Notes: generated by a model from the letters alone, not told the origin. DNA of 64,000 bases from Megaleporinus macrocephalus (GCA_021613375.1 CM038720.1:12538962-12602961); one strand, 5' to 3'; positions 21,520-32,815 are shown, counted from the stretch's first letter. Made by a program: numbers and translations.

Positions 21520-22998
21520 TACTTTGCCAATAAGAGTCCTTGGGCAAGATTCCCAACACTACGTTCACCTACCTGTGTAAACTGTAACACTACCTTCACC
21601 CATTTGTGTACAGGTAAACTGTAACAATACCTTAACATACCTGTGTACAGGTAAACTGTAACACTACCTACACCTACCTGTGTACATGTAAACTGTAACA
21701 CTACCTTCACCTACCTGTGTACATGTAAACTGTAACTCTACCTTCACCTACCTGTGTACAGATAAACTGTAACACTACCTTCACCTACCTGTGTACATGT
21801 AAACTGTAACACTACCTTCACCTACCTGTGTACAGGTAAACTGTAACACTACCTTCACCTACCTGTGTACAGGTAAACTGTAACTCTACCTTCACCTACC
21901 TGTGTACATGTAAACTGTAACTCTACCTTCACCTACATGTGTACATGTAAACTGTAACACTACCTTCACCTACCTGTGTACATGTAAACTGTAACTCTAC
22001 CTTCACCTACCTGTGTACATGTAAACTGTAACACTACCTTCACCTACCTGTGTACATGTAAACTGTAACTCTACCTTCACCTACCTGTGTACATGTAAAC
22101 TGTAACACTACCTTCACCTACCTGTGTACAGCTAAACTGTAACACAGCTTTCACCTACCTGTGTACAGCTAAACTGTAACTCTACCTTCACCCACCTGTG
22201 TACATATAAACTGTAACACTACCTTCACCCACCTGTGTACATGTAAACTGTAACACTACCTTCACCTACCTGTGTACAGCTAAACTGTAACTCTACCTTC
22301 ACCCACCTGTGTACATATAAACTGTAACACTACCTTCACCCACCTGTGTACATGTAAACTGTAACACTACCTTCACCTACCTGTGTACATGTAAACTGTA
22401 ACACTACCTTCACCTACCTGTGTACAGGTAAACTGTAACACTACCTTCACCTACCTGTGTACATGTAAACTGTAACACTACCTTCACCTACCTGTGTACA
22501 GGTAAACTGTAAAACTACCTTTACCTACCTGTGTACATGTAAACTGTAACACTACCTTCACCTACCTGTGTACATGTAAACTGTAACACTACCTTCACCT
22601 ACCTGTGTACATGTAAACTGTAACACTACCTTCACTTACCTGTGTACATGTAAACTGTAAAACTACCTTCACCTACCTGTGTACAGGTAAACTGTAACAC
22701 TACCTTCACCTACCTGTGTACATGTAAACTGTAAAACTACCTTCACCTACCTGTGTACATGTAAACTGTAACACTACCTTCACCTACCTGTGTACAGGTA
22801 AACTGTAACACTACCTTCACCTACCTGTGTACATGTAAACTGTAACACTACCTTCACCTACCTGTGTACATGTAAACTGTAACACTACCTTCACCTACCT
22901 GTGTACATGTAAACTGTAACTCTACCTTCACCTACCTGTGTACAGGTAAACTATAAGCCACTCTGTATAAGGGCATCTACCAAACACAGTAAATATAA
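21520..22998 (+). mobile_element. SINE whose body contains a 37-bp minisatellite
   Basis: The left flank (TGCCAATAAGAGTCCTTGGGC) and the right tail (CACTCTGTATAAGGGCATCT ACCAAACACAGTAAATATAA) are the two halves of a fish tRNA-derived SINE. A less expanded 5-prime half is at 39541-39690. The two halves are separated by about 1.4 kb of tandem repeat. The tRNA-like head is missing or unrecognisable here. Confidence 0.7.
21556..22955. repeat. 37-bp minisatellite, about 38 copies
   Basis: The unit is CTGTGTACATGTAAACTGTA followed by ACACTACCTTCACCTAC (37 bp). Variants alternate ACATGT, ACAGGT and ACAGCT at one position and CACTAC or CTCTAC at another. A 3-unit (111-bp) higher-order block is duplicated: GTGTACAGCTAAACTG recurs at 22161 and 22272. 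The same unit forms the array at 41990-42440. Confidence 0.95.
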
Positions 22999-23264
22999 AG
23001 TATGTATTTACAACGCTTACTCTCCTAAAATATCAAATGACTTCATACATTTTAATATTCCGAGTGAGCGAATCAAAATCCAGTATGCCTGTGATTCGAT
23101 TTCCAAATAAGGCTAATTATTAAAGCCTCACTACACCCCTTTGACCACAATATTTACATCTGCTTGATTGTTTGTTTGTTTGTTTGCCTAACAAAGCTAG
23201 CTGTTAACCCCAGATGTTTCTTAATTATGGTCTATTGTGAGTTGTGTAATCCATTATGTCTCCA

Positions 23265-23640
23265 AACAACAGAGAACTGTCCTTAAAAGTAAGAAAGCAG
23301 ATGGTGAAACTTCACAAAGATGGAAATGGGTGCAAGAACAAGCGTATGGTCCACTAATTTTGCTGTCTTTCACTGGAAAACAAATGGGCCAGTGCTTCCT
23401 CTTAGCATAAGATTTATTTTTTCACCCATAGGGACAGTGTTACTAACAAATTGGTGCAAAACTACAGCACTAGGGCATGGAAATGAACATGAAAAGAAAT
23501 CTGATGGATATTGGTAATATATAATTTGGTCAGTTGATTTGGTTCCTCTGATGCTTGATGTGGGCATGACCAAGAAAAGTACAGTGTAGTGGCAGCTGTG
23601 ACACATGGTGGAGGTAGTATGGTCTATATGGTTCTGTATT
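23265..23640 (+). mobile_element. Tc1-like transposase relic, internally deleted
   Basis: Plus-strand translation of 23268-23345 gives RELSLKVRKQMVKLHKDGNG, the N-terminal helix-turn-helix start of many Tc1-like transposases. A later frame reads THGGGSMVYMV (near 23603-23635), matching the HGGGSVMVWG segment of the catalytic core. The sequence between is degraded, with stops and shifts, and no catalytic triad survives. Confidence 0.65.
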
Positions 23641-23649
23641 CATTTAGAG

Positions 23650-24760
23650 CAGGGGTATTTAATTAGAATCCAGTAAGGTCCATCTAGGGGAGATTTCCTC
23701 AGGCCAAGGTCCAGACTATCATCATTTCTAACGTGTGTTATGATTCAGTGGTGTATCCTGTTTACTGAAGTAGCCTAGTATCAGCATCTTATACCATCAG
23801 CTACTGAAACACCAACACATCACACATATCGTTTAGTATATTTCAGTGTGTTTAAATGCTGAACTGAAATGCTGAACTTAAATGTTTTTTAATCACTTTA
23901 AGTAAAAACAAGGACTACATTGAAAATGCCTTTGAAAAACATGCATCATAAAGTGTTTATTTATAATAAAAAGGGAAATAAAATGTTTAGTCTTGTTAAC
24001 TGAGTTTCACATCTTAAAAGTTGATCTCTCTTTTGTATTCCTCCACACTTTCTCTTGTTCAGTGAGAGAAGTGAGCTCTTGGTTGTCCAGCCAGAACTTT
24101 AAATCAGGGCTGAATATGTAAGGGTCTTCTCACACACATATGAGATATCCAGGTTGTTCTGTGTGGATGTGCATGTTCTCCCCGTGCTTGAGTGGGTTTC
24201 CTCCGGGTACTCCGGTTACCACAGTCCAAGCACATGTATATTAGGTTGGTCGCTTATTCTAAATTGACCGTAGGTGTGACTGAGGAGTGTGTGTTGGCCA
24301 TACAATGGACTGGCAACCTGTCCATGGTGTACACCGTCTTCGCCTGATGATGCTGGTAAAGCGGAAGATCATGTATGGATGGATGGATGGATGGATATGA
24401 GATACATGGCTGCTTTTATTTAGCAACACGGCCTCAGAACATATGAGCCATGTTGGTTTGGAGCTGCCTGTGGGAAGTATAAACATCTCTGTCTCGGTCC
24501 ATTCAAGTCGTTTTTCGCCGTTGACTTTTCCTTTATTAGAGCACACCATCTCACTCACTTTCCTCTCCGAGATTGGTCTGGAGATAGATTGGAGTTTACT
24601 GCGCCGCAAAGCCCGCATACCGTAAAGACAAGAAAAGCTCCGCCGTTTAAAATAAACACAGTCAACATTAAATCCTTCTCAAGAGTTTATCAGTTTCGGT
24701 CCACAACTGGACAACGTCTGTGTCCAGACCCGGACTAGGTCCGCCTATTAGTGACCTCTG
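23650..24760 (-). mobile_element. hAT-family element, copy 1, with nested retroelement
   Basis: The ends are CAGGGG (left) and CTCTG (right, inverted CAGAGGT). The flanking 8-bp duplications ATTTAGAG (23642-23649) and GTTTAGAG (24761-24768) match at 7 of 8. On the minus strand it carries a degraded hAT-type N-terminal segment with SSKPTWLICSEAVLLNKSSH, resembling the zinc-finger-like SKP-CLICSE region of fish hAT proteins. It is homologous, reversed, to 28730-29418 and 54972-55470. A retroelement is inserted at 24148-24394. Confidence 0.85.
24148..24394 (+). mobile_element. 5-prime-truncated LINE/SINE insertion with ATGG tail and 10-bp TSD
   Basis: Flanked by identical ATATGAGATA at 24138-24147 and 24395-24404. 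The body (GTTCTGTGTGGATGTGCATG, TGGACTGGCAACCTGTCCAT) is the widespread fish element ending in ATGGATGGATGG. Fuller copies are at 32531-32815 and 45195-46225. The perfect duplication shows target-primed insertion into an existing hAT copy. Confidence 0.9.
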
Positions 24761-25114
24761 GTTTAGAGGCTAGATGACCTTCAGCACCTGGTGATACAAG
24801 ACTTTGTGAGACAGGGACGAGGCTAGAGCCTACGTCACCATCTTTCATGAAGCAGAGATGAACATTCATTGTTTTCCCGTTAGCTGTGAGGGTGTCTTGC
24901 ATCATCTTATCCCTTTTAGGTCTCTCCAATGAGTGAAAGCCTGTCTCAGATTTGCTCTGGTCTGTTGTTCGGTTACTCTTTTTGTTTTCCTCATGTTCTC
25001 CGACCACATCTTCTTCTGTATCTTTGCAGCTTCTGGCGTGAGCCAGCTTCTTCTCACAGCTAGATGAAGATCTATAGCTGTTGGTGTGTGATGTGATGCT
25101 GTAGAGCATTGCAC
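24735..25114 (-). pseudogene. Unidentified coding-like relic
   Basis: Two overlapping minus-strand frames (124 and 70 codons) look protein-like. One contains EAAKIQKKMWSENMRKTKRV followed by TRANLRQAFTHWRDLKG, an R-NLR-AF-HW pattern seen in transposon-associated proteins of fish genomes. The other continues plausibly after a frame change. It could be a frameshifted fragment of a transposon gene. The family is not certain and no host gene is suggested. Confidence 0.3.
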
Positions 25115-25254
25115 AGTTCTCGTGGGAGGTCTCCTGCCTGCAGGTGTTTCAGGCCTGGAGTGGCAGCAGCAGAGAAGTTGTTTTCAGTATTATAAGTCAG
25201 TAAACCATCAAAAAGATTAGTTGTAGCTTTTTAATTGTGCTGCGGGAAAAAACA

Positions 25255-25500
25255 CATCAGCCATAACATTAATACCACCTTCTCCTGTCTATACACTGCT
25301 TATGTTATCAGCTCCACTTACACATACAGGAGCACTTTGTAGTTCTACTCTTACAGACTGTAGTCCAGTTGTTTCTCTGTATACTTTGTTATCCTGTTCT
25401 TCAATGATCAGGCCCCCAGAAGACCACCACAGAGCAGATATCATTTGGGTGGTGGGTCATTTTCAGCACTACAGTGACACTGACATGGTGTGTTAGTATG
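25255..25500 (+). mobile_element. Foldback MITE arm (copy 1)
   Basis: Begins with CAGCCATAACATTAATACCA and proceeds through GGAGCACTTTGTAGTTCTAC and GACACTGACATGGTGTGTTA, the left arm of a fish foldback element. Other copies are at 29495-29850, 43105-43290 and 56522-57090. Its right arm is missing; the 26-bp minisatellite begins at the break. Confidence 0.75.
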
Positions 25501-26030
25501 TGTGGATCTTGTCCTTTCTGTCTTGTCCAATCTCTTGTCCTTTCTGTCTTGTCCAGTCTCTTGTCCAATCTCTTGTCTTTTTTTGTCTTGTCCAATCTCT
25601 TGGTATTGTCCAATCTCTTGTCCTTTCTTTCTTGTCCAGTCTTTTGTCCTTTCTGTCTTGTCCAGTCTCTTGTCTTTTCTGTCTTGTCCAGTCTCTTGTC
25701 TTTTCTGTCTTGTCCAGTCTCTTGACCTTTCTGTCTTGTCCAATCTCTTGTCCTTTCTGTCTTGTCCAGTCTCTTGTCCTTTCTGTCTTGTCCAGTCTCT
25801 TGTCCTTTCTGTCCTGTGCAGTCTATTGTCTTTTCTGTCTTGTCTAATCTCTTGTCCTTTCTGTCTTGTCCAGTCTCTTGTCTTTTCTGTCTTGTCCTTT
25901 CTGTCTGGTCCAGTCACTTGTCTTTTCTGTCTTGTCCAGTCTCTTGTCTTTTCTGCCTTGTCCGGTCCCGTGTCTTTTCTGCCTTGTCCAGTCTCTTGTC
26001 CTTTCTTTCATGTCCAATCTCTTGGTTAAA
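25500..26030. repeat. 26-bp minisatellite, about 20 copies
   Basis: The unit is CTTGTCCAGTCTCTTGTCCT TTCTGT (26 bp), with deletions in some copies. The unit contains no stop in several frames, so long false frames arise on both strands: up to 179 codons on plus with a 26-residue period, and 158 on minus. Confidence 0.93.
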
Positions 26031-27030
26031 TAGGCTTCAGGATTAGTACAAATCCTAATGTACCAGTACAATGCTAGTTCTGTTATTCCCCCAGAAGTAA
26101 GTTTGCCATAATGATGCAATGCAGATTATTTGCAGAACAAAAAATAATTTTAACAAATGTTAAAATGTAAGACATGCAGGCTTAAAACTGCCAATATGGA
26201 ATGTGAATTGAATAGAAATGCATATAGTTATGTTCCAACAGTACAGCAAAACCAAAGTAATAACTGCAGAGTTGTATTAAACAGACTAAACCCCAACAAT
26301 CCTCTACCCTTTTTTCAATTGTGACAAGAAACCTGCCTTCCACGGTGTAAGCAGAGGAGTGCACTGAGTGGGATGGAGATTTGCAGATGGAATAATTCGC
26401 TCACTCGTTCAAACACGTCACGCTGCTTAATAAACCACCAGCCCACACTGCCAGAGCATCCCACAGCTTCACTTTGTTCAGAAAACTATTTATTTAATTA
26501 TGCTGTTTTGCAATGATCCTTTTCAATGAAACGAACCCCTTTACAACATTTCATTTGATTCCCCTAATTCCTTAAATTCTGCTTTCCTCCATTTACAAAG
26601 GATAATAAAGGCCCCCTAGCACTTCAGATACACTACGTCTAAATGTACCCTTTCAAATGAGCAAATATTTTATATTAGGAAAAATACACTGCTTGTGCAT
26701 TTAGTTTTAGGTGTCTGCAGTTCTTACCAACACACAAACTGTGAAGTAAGGCAACCCTGTTATTTGGGCTGCCTTGATCAGAAATCATGGGTATCAACAA
26801 GCTGGATTTAGGCTCCCCTTCTTATGTCAGCAGGGAAACTGCCTGTGGACCTTTATGTTCCAACTTTTCTTTTCCACCCTAAATACCCTTGTGCTAATTT
26901 TACCATTCCACCTTAAATAGCTCAGCTCTTTGTATACCAGCCCCATATCACAGTAATAACTGTTTTACTTTTTAAGATGGAATGGGAAAATCCAAACCAG
27001 AGACTGATGAGTATGAAGCTGACTTCAATT
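26030..27030. other. Mostly unique sequence; 26400-26640 resembles a conserved element
   Basis: No transposon ends. 26440-26560 is rich in TTATTTAATTATGCTG-type words. Confidence 0.25.
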
Positions 27031-27179
27031 CTTTTCAGCTTGGCTTAGTACAACACAAAGAGTGGTCAGTACCAACTGCCTGATGCCTCAATGTAGGTAA
27101 GTTGTTTGAAAAAAATTCTGCTCTGTGTTTCACGACCAATTAGCGATAACGCTAACAACGCTAACACTGCAATGTTCCA

Positions 27180-27300
27180 TAATCTAGTGTGAAGCCTCCA
27201 CAGAAGAGTAGAGACTGTTACTGCAGATAAATTCCTTCTTAATACCTTTAATTTCAGAAGAGGCGCTGGAAAAGTAAGTGTCCTACAAACTTTTGAACAA
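27180..27300 (+). mobile_element. Tc1-like 3-prime end scrap
   Basis: AAGCCTCCACAGAAGAGTAG ... GTGTCCTACAAACTTTTGAA parallels the terminal ~110 bp of the Tc1-like elements at 38760-38870 and 53410-53550. Short and degraded. Confidence 0.45.
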
Positions 27301-28700
27301 GTTTTAATAAAGCAAGTTTAACAGAATCATTGCAAATAAAAGAATCACTAATAAATCATAATGTGATGGAATCATATTTTGGATTAAGTCACTAATACAA
27401 CAACAATTAAGGCCAATTAAGGTTTCATTAAGTGTCTAATAAAGGAAATGTTCTGGAAGCATATTGCAAATGAAAAATAATTGAAATTAAATAGTCATTC
27501 AGCTCCAATTACCAGTCATTTGGAGTATAAACTAACAATCAACAACCCATAAGATCTAGCAATTTTGCCCCGCAGCTTTGTTTGGTTTTGTTTTTAAGAC
27601 TATTGATGTAATAGAGTTCTCAAATTATCCACTTTATTCAAACTTGTTTTTCATTTTATGCTTCTAATACCGCTGGTCTCTTCACATTACAAAAGCCCTG
27701 GCCTACACACTATGACCAGGGTCCTAAAAATTTAGACCTAAGAGACCCAAGGGCGTAGGTTTGCATATGTATGGTAGGAACATGTCCCTATAAATACTTT
27801 GGGTTTAAAGGATTGTCCCTACCAATATTTGAGCAAGCTTGTTTGCATTATCTTTGGAGTGGATAATTCTGATTGTGCCTTCCATACTCTGGGTCTTCTG
27901 GAAGCCTTGAGGGTGCTTTTAGAAGACTGACGTCATGATGTGCAAGTTTTCTTGCTGCCAGACACATGAAGTGAGAGCTGATCAGTGGACCAGCATTGGG
28001 TTATCAGGGCTCTCAGTCCACTCTCTTACCTAAAGCACTGGCCAATATGTAGGCTTTAAAATGTCTTACCAACACAGTTGATTCTTTATAGGTATCAGGA
28101 GCTTTTTCACCTCCCAGACTGTAAGTCATAGGTGGCAAACTAACTAGCCAGTAGCCAGTGAATGAAAATATCAACTTTGTGCTTTATAAAAGCATAATAT
28201 GCGTTTCTAGAGAACTCTGGGTAGAACTCAACTATTTGTGATGTTCATGCCAAAGTCTGACTGACATGTGAAGTGCAACACCAAAGCTTTGGCCAACTTA
28301 ACAGGATGGCTTTGAAGCAGGCCCGGCATCAGGGGGTCATTTAGTGAGACAGTGGGCGTCAGCTACTCACATGGCAGTGTTTAGCCTAATAACAAGCTGG
28401 GATTATGTGTACTTGATAAAATGGCCAGTGAATGCGGTCACTAGTCTGTTCTATCTCTCTCACTCAGTCTAGTGTCTTGCTCTTGTATATCATTTTGCTA
28501 TGGAACACAAGCCTTATCATGCATAGACATGACTGTTAATTTTGAGGTAGTGCAGCCAGGCTGGGGTTGGCAGCCCAAATGTTAAGAAGAGTCATTTTGT
28601 CCTGTTTCATCAAAAATCAAACCACTTTGGCAGTCACAAACATTTTAAGTACTTTTATTGGTGGACCAATATAACAACCTGGTTGTAAACCAATATATGT
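27300..28700. other. Unique sequence, with AT-rich TAAT-dense stretch
   Basis: 27310-27540 carries many TAAT/ATTA words (CAATTAAGGCCAATTAAGG and similar) as seen in homeobox-bound conserved elements. 28080-28170 shares a short block with 51150-51230 (AGCTTTTTCACC, AAACTAACTAGCCA). Confidence 0.25.
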
Positions 28701-28729
28701 GTATGTGTACAGGTTAGTACAGTCTAAAT

Positions 28730-29418
28730 CAGAGGTCCGGACCCAGACGTTGTCCAAAGCGGACCCAAACCGATAAACTATTGAGAGCGATGTGATTTTG
28801 ACAGTGTTTATTTTAAGCGGCGTAAATTTTCTTATCTTTAAGGTATACAGGCTTTGTGGTGCAGTAACCTCGCAGACCAATCGCATACTTGTAACCACCA
28901 AAAGCGCTCAGTCTATCAGATCTGTGCAAATTCACACAAGCGAGGTACAAAGTGAGAAGCAGCAGTCAGAAAGTAAAGCTGCTCGGAGAGTAAAGTGACA
29001 ACAACATGCCCTAAAAAAGGAAAGTTGACGGCGAAACCCGACTGTTTAACCAGGAATGGACCAAGACTTATGTTATTCTTCTCACAGGCAACTCCAAACC
29101 AACTGGTCAAGCCCGCTTTATTTACTTTTTCTATAAATAAACACTTTTTTTAATGTAGCCCTTGTTTTTACTTCAAGACATTTATAAATAATTTATTCAG
29201 TTCAGCATTTAAACAGTAAATATGGTGAAATATACTGAACGGTATGTGTGATGGGCTGACATTTTAGTTTTTGATGGTATAAAATGCTGATACTATGTTA
29301 CTTCAGTATACAGGATATGGCACTGAATCATAACGGTTAGAAATGATGACGGCCTGGACCTTGACCTGAGGAAATGTCCTCTAACTGGACCTTACTAAAT
29401 TCTAATTAAGCACCTCTG
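28730..29418 (+). mobile_element. hAT-family element, copy 2, perfect 8-bp TSD
   Basis: Flanked on both sides by GTCTAAAT (28722-28729 and 29419-29426). It starts CAGAGGTCCGGACC and ends AAGCACCTCTG, giving a short 7-bp TIR. The interior retains KRKVDGETRLFNQEWTKTY followed by TGNSKP in minor frame breaks, the N-terminal entry of fish hAT proteins. The catalytic domain is missing. At 689 bp it is non-autonomous. Confidence 0.93.
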
Positions 29419-29494
29419 GTCTAAATAATATTATATAATTCAGTATAACATAACTTGATGTAATATAGTACACCTACCTTGTTTTAATCCTTTG

Positions 29495-29850
29495 CCCATT
29501 TTATCAGCTGCCTTTACTATATAGGAGCACTTTGTAGTTCTAAGCTTACAGACTGTAGTCCATCTGTTTCTCTGTATACTTTGTTACCCTGTCTATTAAT
29601 AATCAGTTCCCCCACCGGACCACCACAGAGCAGTTATTATTTGGGTGGTGGATCATTCTCAGCACTGCGGTGACACTGACATGATGGCGTGTTAACATAT
29701 GTTGTGCTGGTACATGTGGATCAGACACATCAGTGGTCACAGGATGCTGCCCACAGGGCACTGTTGGCTGGATAGGTTTGGTTGACGGACTGTTCTCAGT
29801 CCAGCAGTGACACTGTGTCTGATCCACTCGCACCAGCAGTGCACATCTGT
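29495..29850. mobile_element. Foldback MITE copy 2
   Basis: Carries GGAGCACTTTGTAGTTCTAA, GGACCACCACAGAGCAG and the inverted pair GTGGATCAGACACA ... TGTGTCTGATCCAC. The element is internally palindromic; the right arm is shortened. Confidence 0.7.
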
Positions 29851-30154
29851 GCATAGCCAGTAAAATATCAGCCATAATTAACTCCAGCATGTCAGACCAT
29901 GTGTTTGTTAAAATGGTGTTAGAACATTCAGCAAAGCTTTGCTCTACTGCAAAGAAGCCTTATTTTTTTAAATTCGCTGTGGAGCCGTAAGGGGGCAGTA
30001 AAGGAGCCACAGGTTGCTGGCCTATCAGCTAGGCTAGCCATGACAGCTGAAGGTAGAAAATTTCAAAGTTACCTTGAGAACCTCATTTCCACATCATTCA
30101 CTGGGCAGAAAATCGTTTATCTCACGTAGAAAATGACTCTCATCTGTCCTTAAA

Positions 30155-30470
30155 TTAGGGTGACCATACGTCCTCTTTTTCCCAGACATGTCCTCTTTCT
30201 GTGACCTAAAAAATGCCAGAACCATGAGGGCCAGCAAGCATTTGACCCACCACTTTTTTTTTTCAGGGCGTATGCATTAAAACTCTGCTTTCCCTAAACT
30301 GCACAGAGCGCTGACCGGCATGGACAGACAGAAAATGAAGCTCTTTGGGAGAACCAATCAAAATTTCCATTTCAGCAGCTGAACCAATTTGAATATCAGT
30401 TTCAGCTGGAGGGCGGGGCATTTCCCAAACAGTAGAGATTGAGCTTGTGTTCAGTAAGAGGAGTAATAAT
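30155..30470. mobile_element. Probable dispersed fish MITE
   Basis: Begins with TTAGGGTGACCATACGTCCT CTTTTTCCC, a terminus I recognise from many fish genomes. The right end is not confirmed. Confidence 0.4.
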
Positions 30471-30499
30471 AATCTGGTTACAATATTTTTACTGAGATA

Positions 30500-30865
30500 T
30501 GTGAACCGAACTCCCCTCCTTGAATCACCACCATACCGCGGTGTAGGGGTTTGTGTGCTTGTGTGATCTCAGGAGCAATGTTGTCTGGGGCAAAAGCCCC
30601 TGGTAGGATCTCCCATGGCAAACTAGTCCTGGGTGATGGGCCAGACAAAGAGTGATCAAAATAAACCCCCCATGATGACCACTACAACAAGGACTTGGAT
30701 ACTTTGTGGATCGGGTGGCAATCAAAGGCAAAGGCCTAGGCAGTCCGATCTTCGGTTCCTGAAACTGGCTCCAAGCTAGAGGAGGGAAGTCTGGGTTTCT
30801 CTGATAACCCTGTATCCCGGTTCCCCAGAAAAACGTTGGATGGATAATGGCTGGATGGATGGATG
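30500..30865 (+). mobile_element. LINE 3-prime end with GGAT/ATGG tail
   Basis: CCGCGGTGTAGGGGTTTGTG, TCTCCCATGGCAAACTAGTC and GATGGGCCAGACAAAGAG are the 3-prime region of a fish non-LTR retrotransposon, ending in GGATGGATAATGGCTGGATGG. It probably belongs to the L2/Rex-like group. The LINE endonuclease piece at 60.9-61.9 kb may belong to the same or a related family. Confidence 0.6.
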
Positions 30866-31040
30866 TGAACTGAACTGTGTGGCAAATATTTCTTACACAT
30901 CATGCCCATCTGTTAAAGTGAGTCTGTTCAGACACAGATGGCCGTCACACAAAATGCTATAGAGGTTACGAAAAGTTTAAGGCTCAACAAATAATTTTAC
31001 CACAGGAACCTCCCAAGGAATCCTGCCCTAAACCCAGGGC
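30866..31040. repeat. Repeat family C, partial copy
   Basis: Shares TTTCTTACA, ATGCCC and CAGGAACCTCCCAAGGAA with 58380-58470. Adjacent to the LINE tail. Confidence 0.45.
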
Positions 31041-32380
31041 TTGGCCAGATAGGACAGATGGAATACAGAGGCAGGCCTATAAGACTGTTCAGTTGCCAGT
31101 TGAATATAAATCATTCTAAGACCTTTGTCAGACCTTCTGAGATCATGTCTGTACCGCGGTATCTCCAAGAATAAAGCATATGCTCTGAACTGGTCTATGC
31201 ATTTCATCACTCAGCCAGCTGCGTATATAATACATTTTGTCCCACCACTTTTGGAGATGCCCACATATGCTTCACAAAACTGCAAGAAGAGAATACATCA
31301 GGTAAAAGCTACACAATTTTTATTTTGTATTTTATTCTTGAGGGTCAAAAGCTGAAATGAATATAATCGAGAGGAATAAGATTAACTGGCATTAATGGAA
31401 ATGAAGGCATGAGTTGTATGACTTGTTGAACAATAGCTGCTTATGTGTTAAAGTTTCACAACATAGTGGTTGTGGATGCCACCAATTACTTACCGTAACC
31501 ACCATTCCCACCCCCGGGTTGACTTTGGTGGGCTGCTAGAAGGTTATTGTTCATCAGTTTTTGAAGCCCGTAAAATTTGTCACAATACAGACATTTAACC
31601 CAACATAATTTTAAATATTATTTGATTTGCAAAACTGTGATATATTTATCTCGACCACACTGAGTGTTTTGGCAAAATGCTAATTATGTTTGTATTTCAA
31701 GGCTTTTTCTAAAAACAAGCAACTGCAGCCGTGTACATTTTGCTCAGGGGTCTTTTGAAAAGAAGCTTTGAAACTCAACAGTTTGCACCATTGCTTGGAG
31801 ACTGAGCACAGTGAGTATGTATCTAAACCTGTTGAATTGAGTCAGAAGTCCTTTTGCAGCTTTCCTGTTTGCAGCCTGACATCCAGCAATTGGTAGCTGC
31901 CAAACAACATCAGCTATCTCACTGGGCAAAGCATTGGGTATCCCATGATATGGAGAAAGAACTATTTCATTCTGTTTGGCGATATTATTAATATTCAATT
32001 AGAGTAGAATAATGTTTCTAGTGATATCAGGCGGGAGCCTCACACTCAACTGGCCTCAACAACAATCTGTCCACATTTTGCCCTGAGCCCTCAGGTCAGA
32101 AACCACTGCTCAGTGTTTCATCAAAATCTTCTCACTGGTGGCTGATGGTCTAATAATGGGTATTATTTCTTTGTCGATGGTCACTGAATCTAAAACATCC
32201 ACTGATTGCGGATCAGAATGTTATAATGACTGTGTTTTTATTGAATTGTAAAAATGGATGCATGTTGTTTGGTTTATATTTAGTTGACATTATTTGGTAA
32301 TTCTAAAGTTTAAGAAAGGAAGGAAGAGGAAATAGCTTCATGGTTGCTTCCAGCTTTAATGCAAATTCAGAGTCTGTGTA
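31040..32380. other. Unique sequence, nothing recognised
   Basis: An 84-codon minus-strand frame at 31744-31998 has no recognisable motif. Confidence 0.35.
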
Positions 32381-32383
32381 ATA

Positions 32384-32490
32384 TATTGTCGCTGCCCAAT
32401 TTGCTACACAATGTAAGGAACATTGTTAAGTTTGATTAAATGAATTGGAAAAAATTGAAAGTCATGTTTCTCTTTGGACAGTGGCAAAAT
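32384..32490. mobile_element. Short MITE related to 9069-9331
   Basis: TATATTGTCGCTGCCCAAT on the left and TTTGGACAGTGGCAAAATAA on the right are inverted relatives, as in the 9.1-kb copy. Confidence 0.45.
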
Positions 32491-32530
32491 AATACTTTAT
32501 TTTATGTTTTACAAAGTATATAATTATAAT

Positions 32531-32815
32531 ACAGCGGAACAGTGGTTAGCACTGTCGCCTCACAGCAAGACGATCCCAATTCAATCCTCGGTCCCGGACG
32601 TTCTGTGTGGAATTTGAATTGTTCAAAGACATGCATGATAGGTTCATTGGTCACTCTAAATTGCCCATAGGTGTGAGTGAGTGTTGGCCATGCGATGGAC
32701 TGGCGAGTTGTCCATGGTGTACCCTGCCTTTGCCCGATGACGCTGGGATTGGCCCTACCCCCCATGACCCCGACTAGCGGGATAAAGCGGCAGATAATGG
32801 ATGGATGTATGGATG
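32531..32815 (+). mobile_element. SINE/LINE-tail element with ATGG tail and 8-bp TSD
   Basis: Flanked by ATTATAAT at 32523-32530 and 32816-32823. It starts with a tRNA-like head (GTGGTTAGCACTGTCGCCTC, then TCAATCCTCG at the B-box position), continues through GTTCTGTGTGGAATTTGAAT and GCGATGGACTGGCGAGTTGT, and ends in GCAGATAATGGATGGATG. This is the most complete copy of the family in the window. Confidence 0.85.

Noticed and set aside
21556..22955. CRISPR-like regular repeats
   Set aside because: Units are contiguous with no unique spacers, and the genome is eukaryotic; it is a minisatellite.
25441..26029. 158-179-codon frames on both strands
   Set aside because: Products of the 26-bp minisatellite, which lacks stops in several frames.
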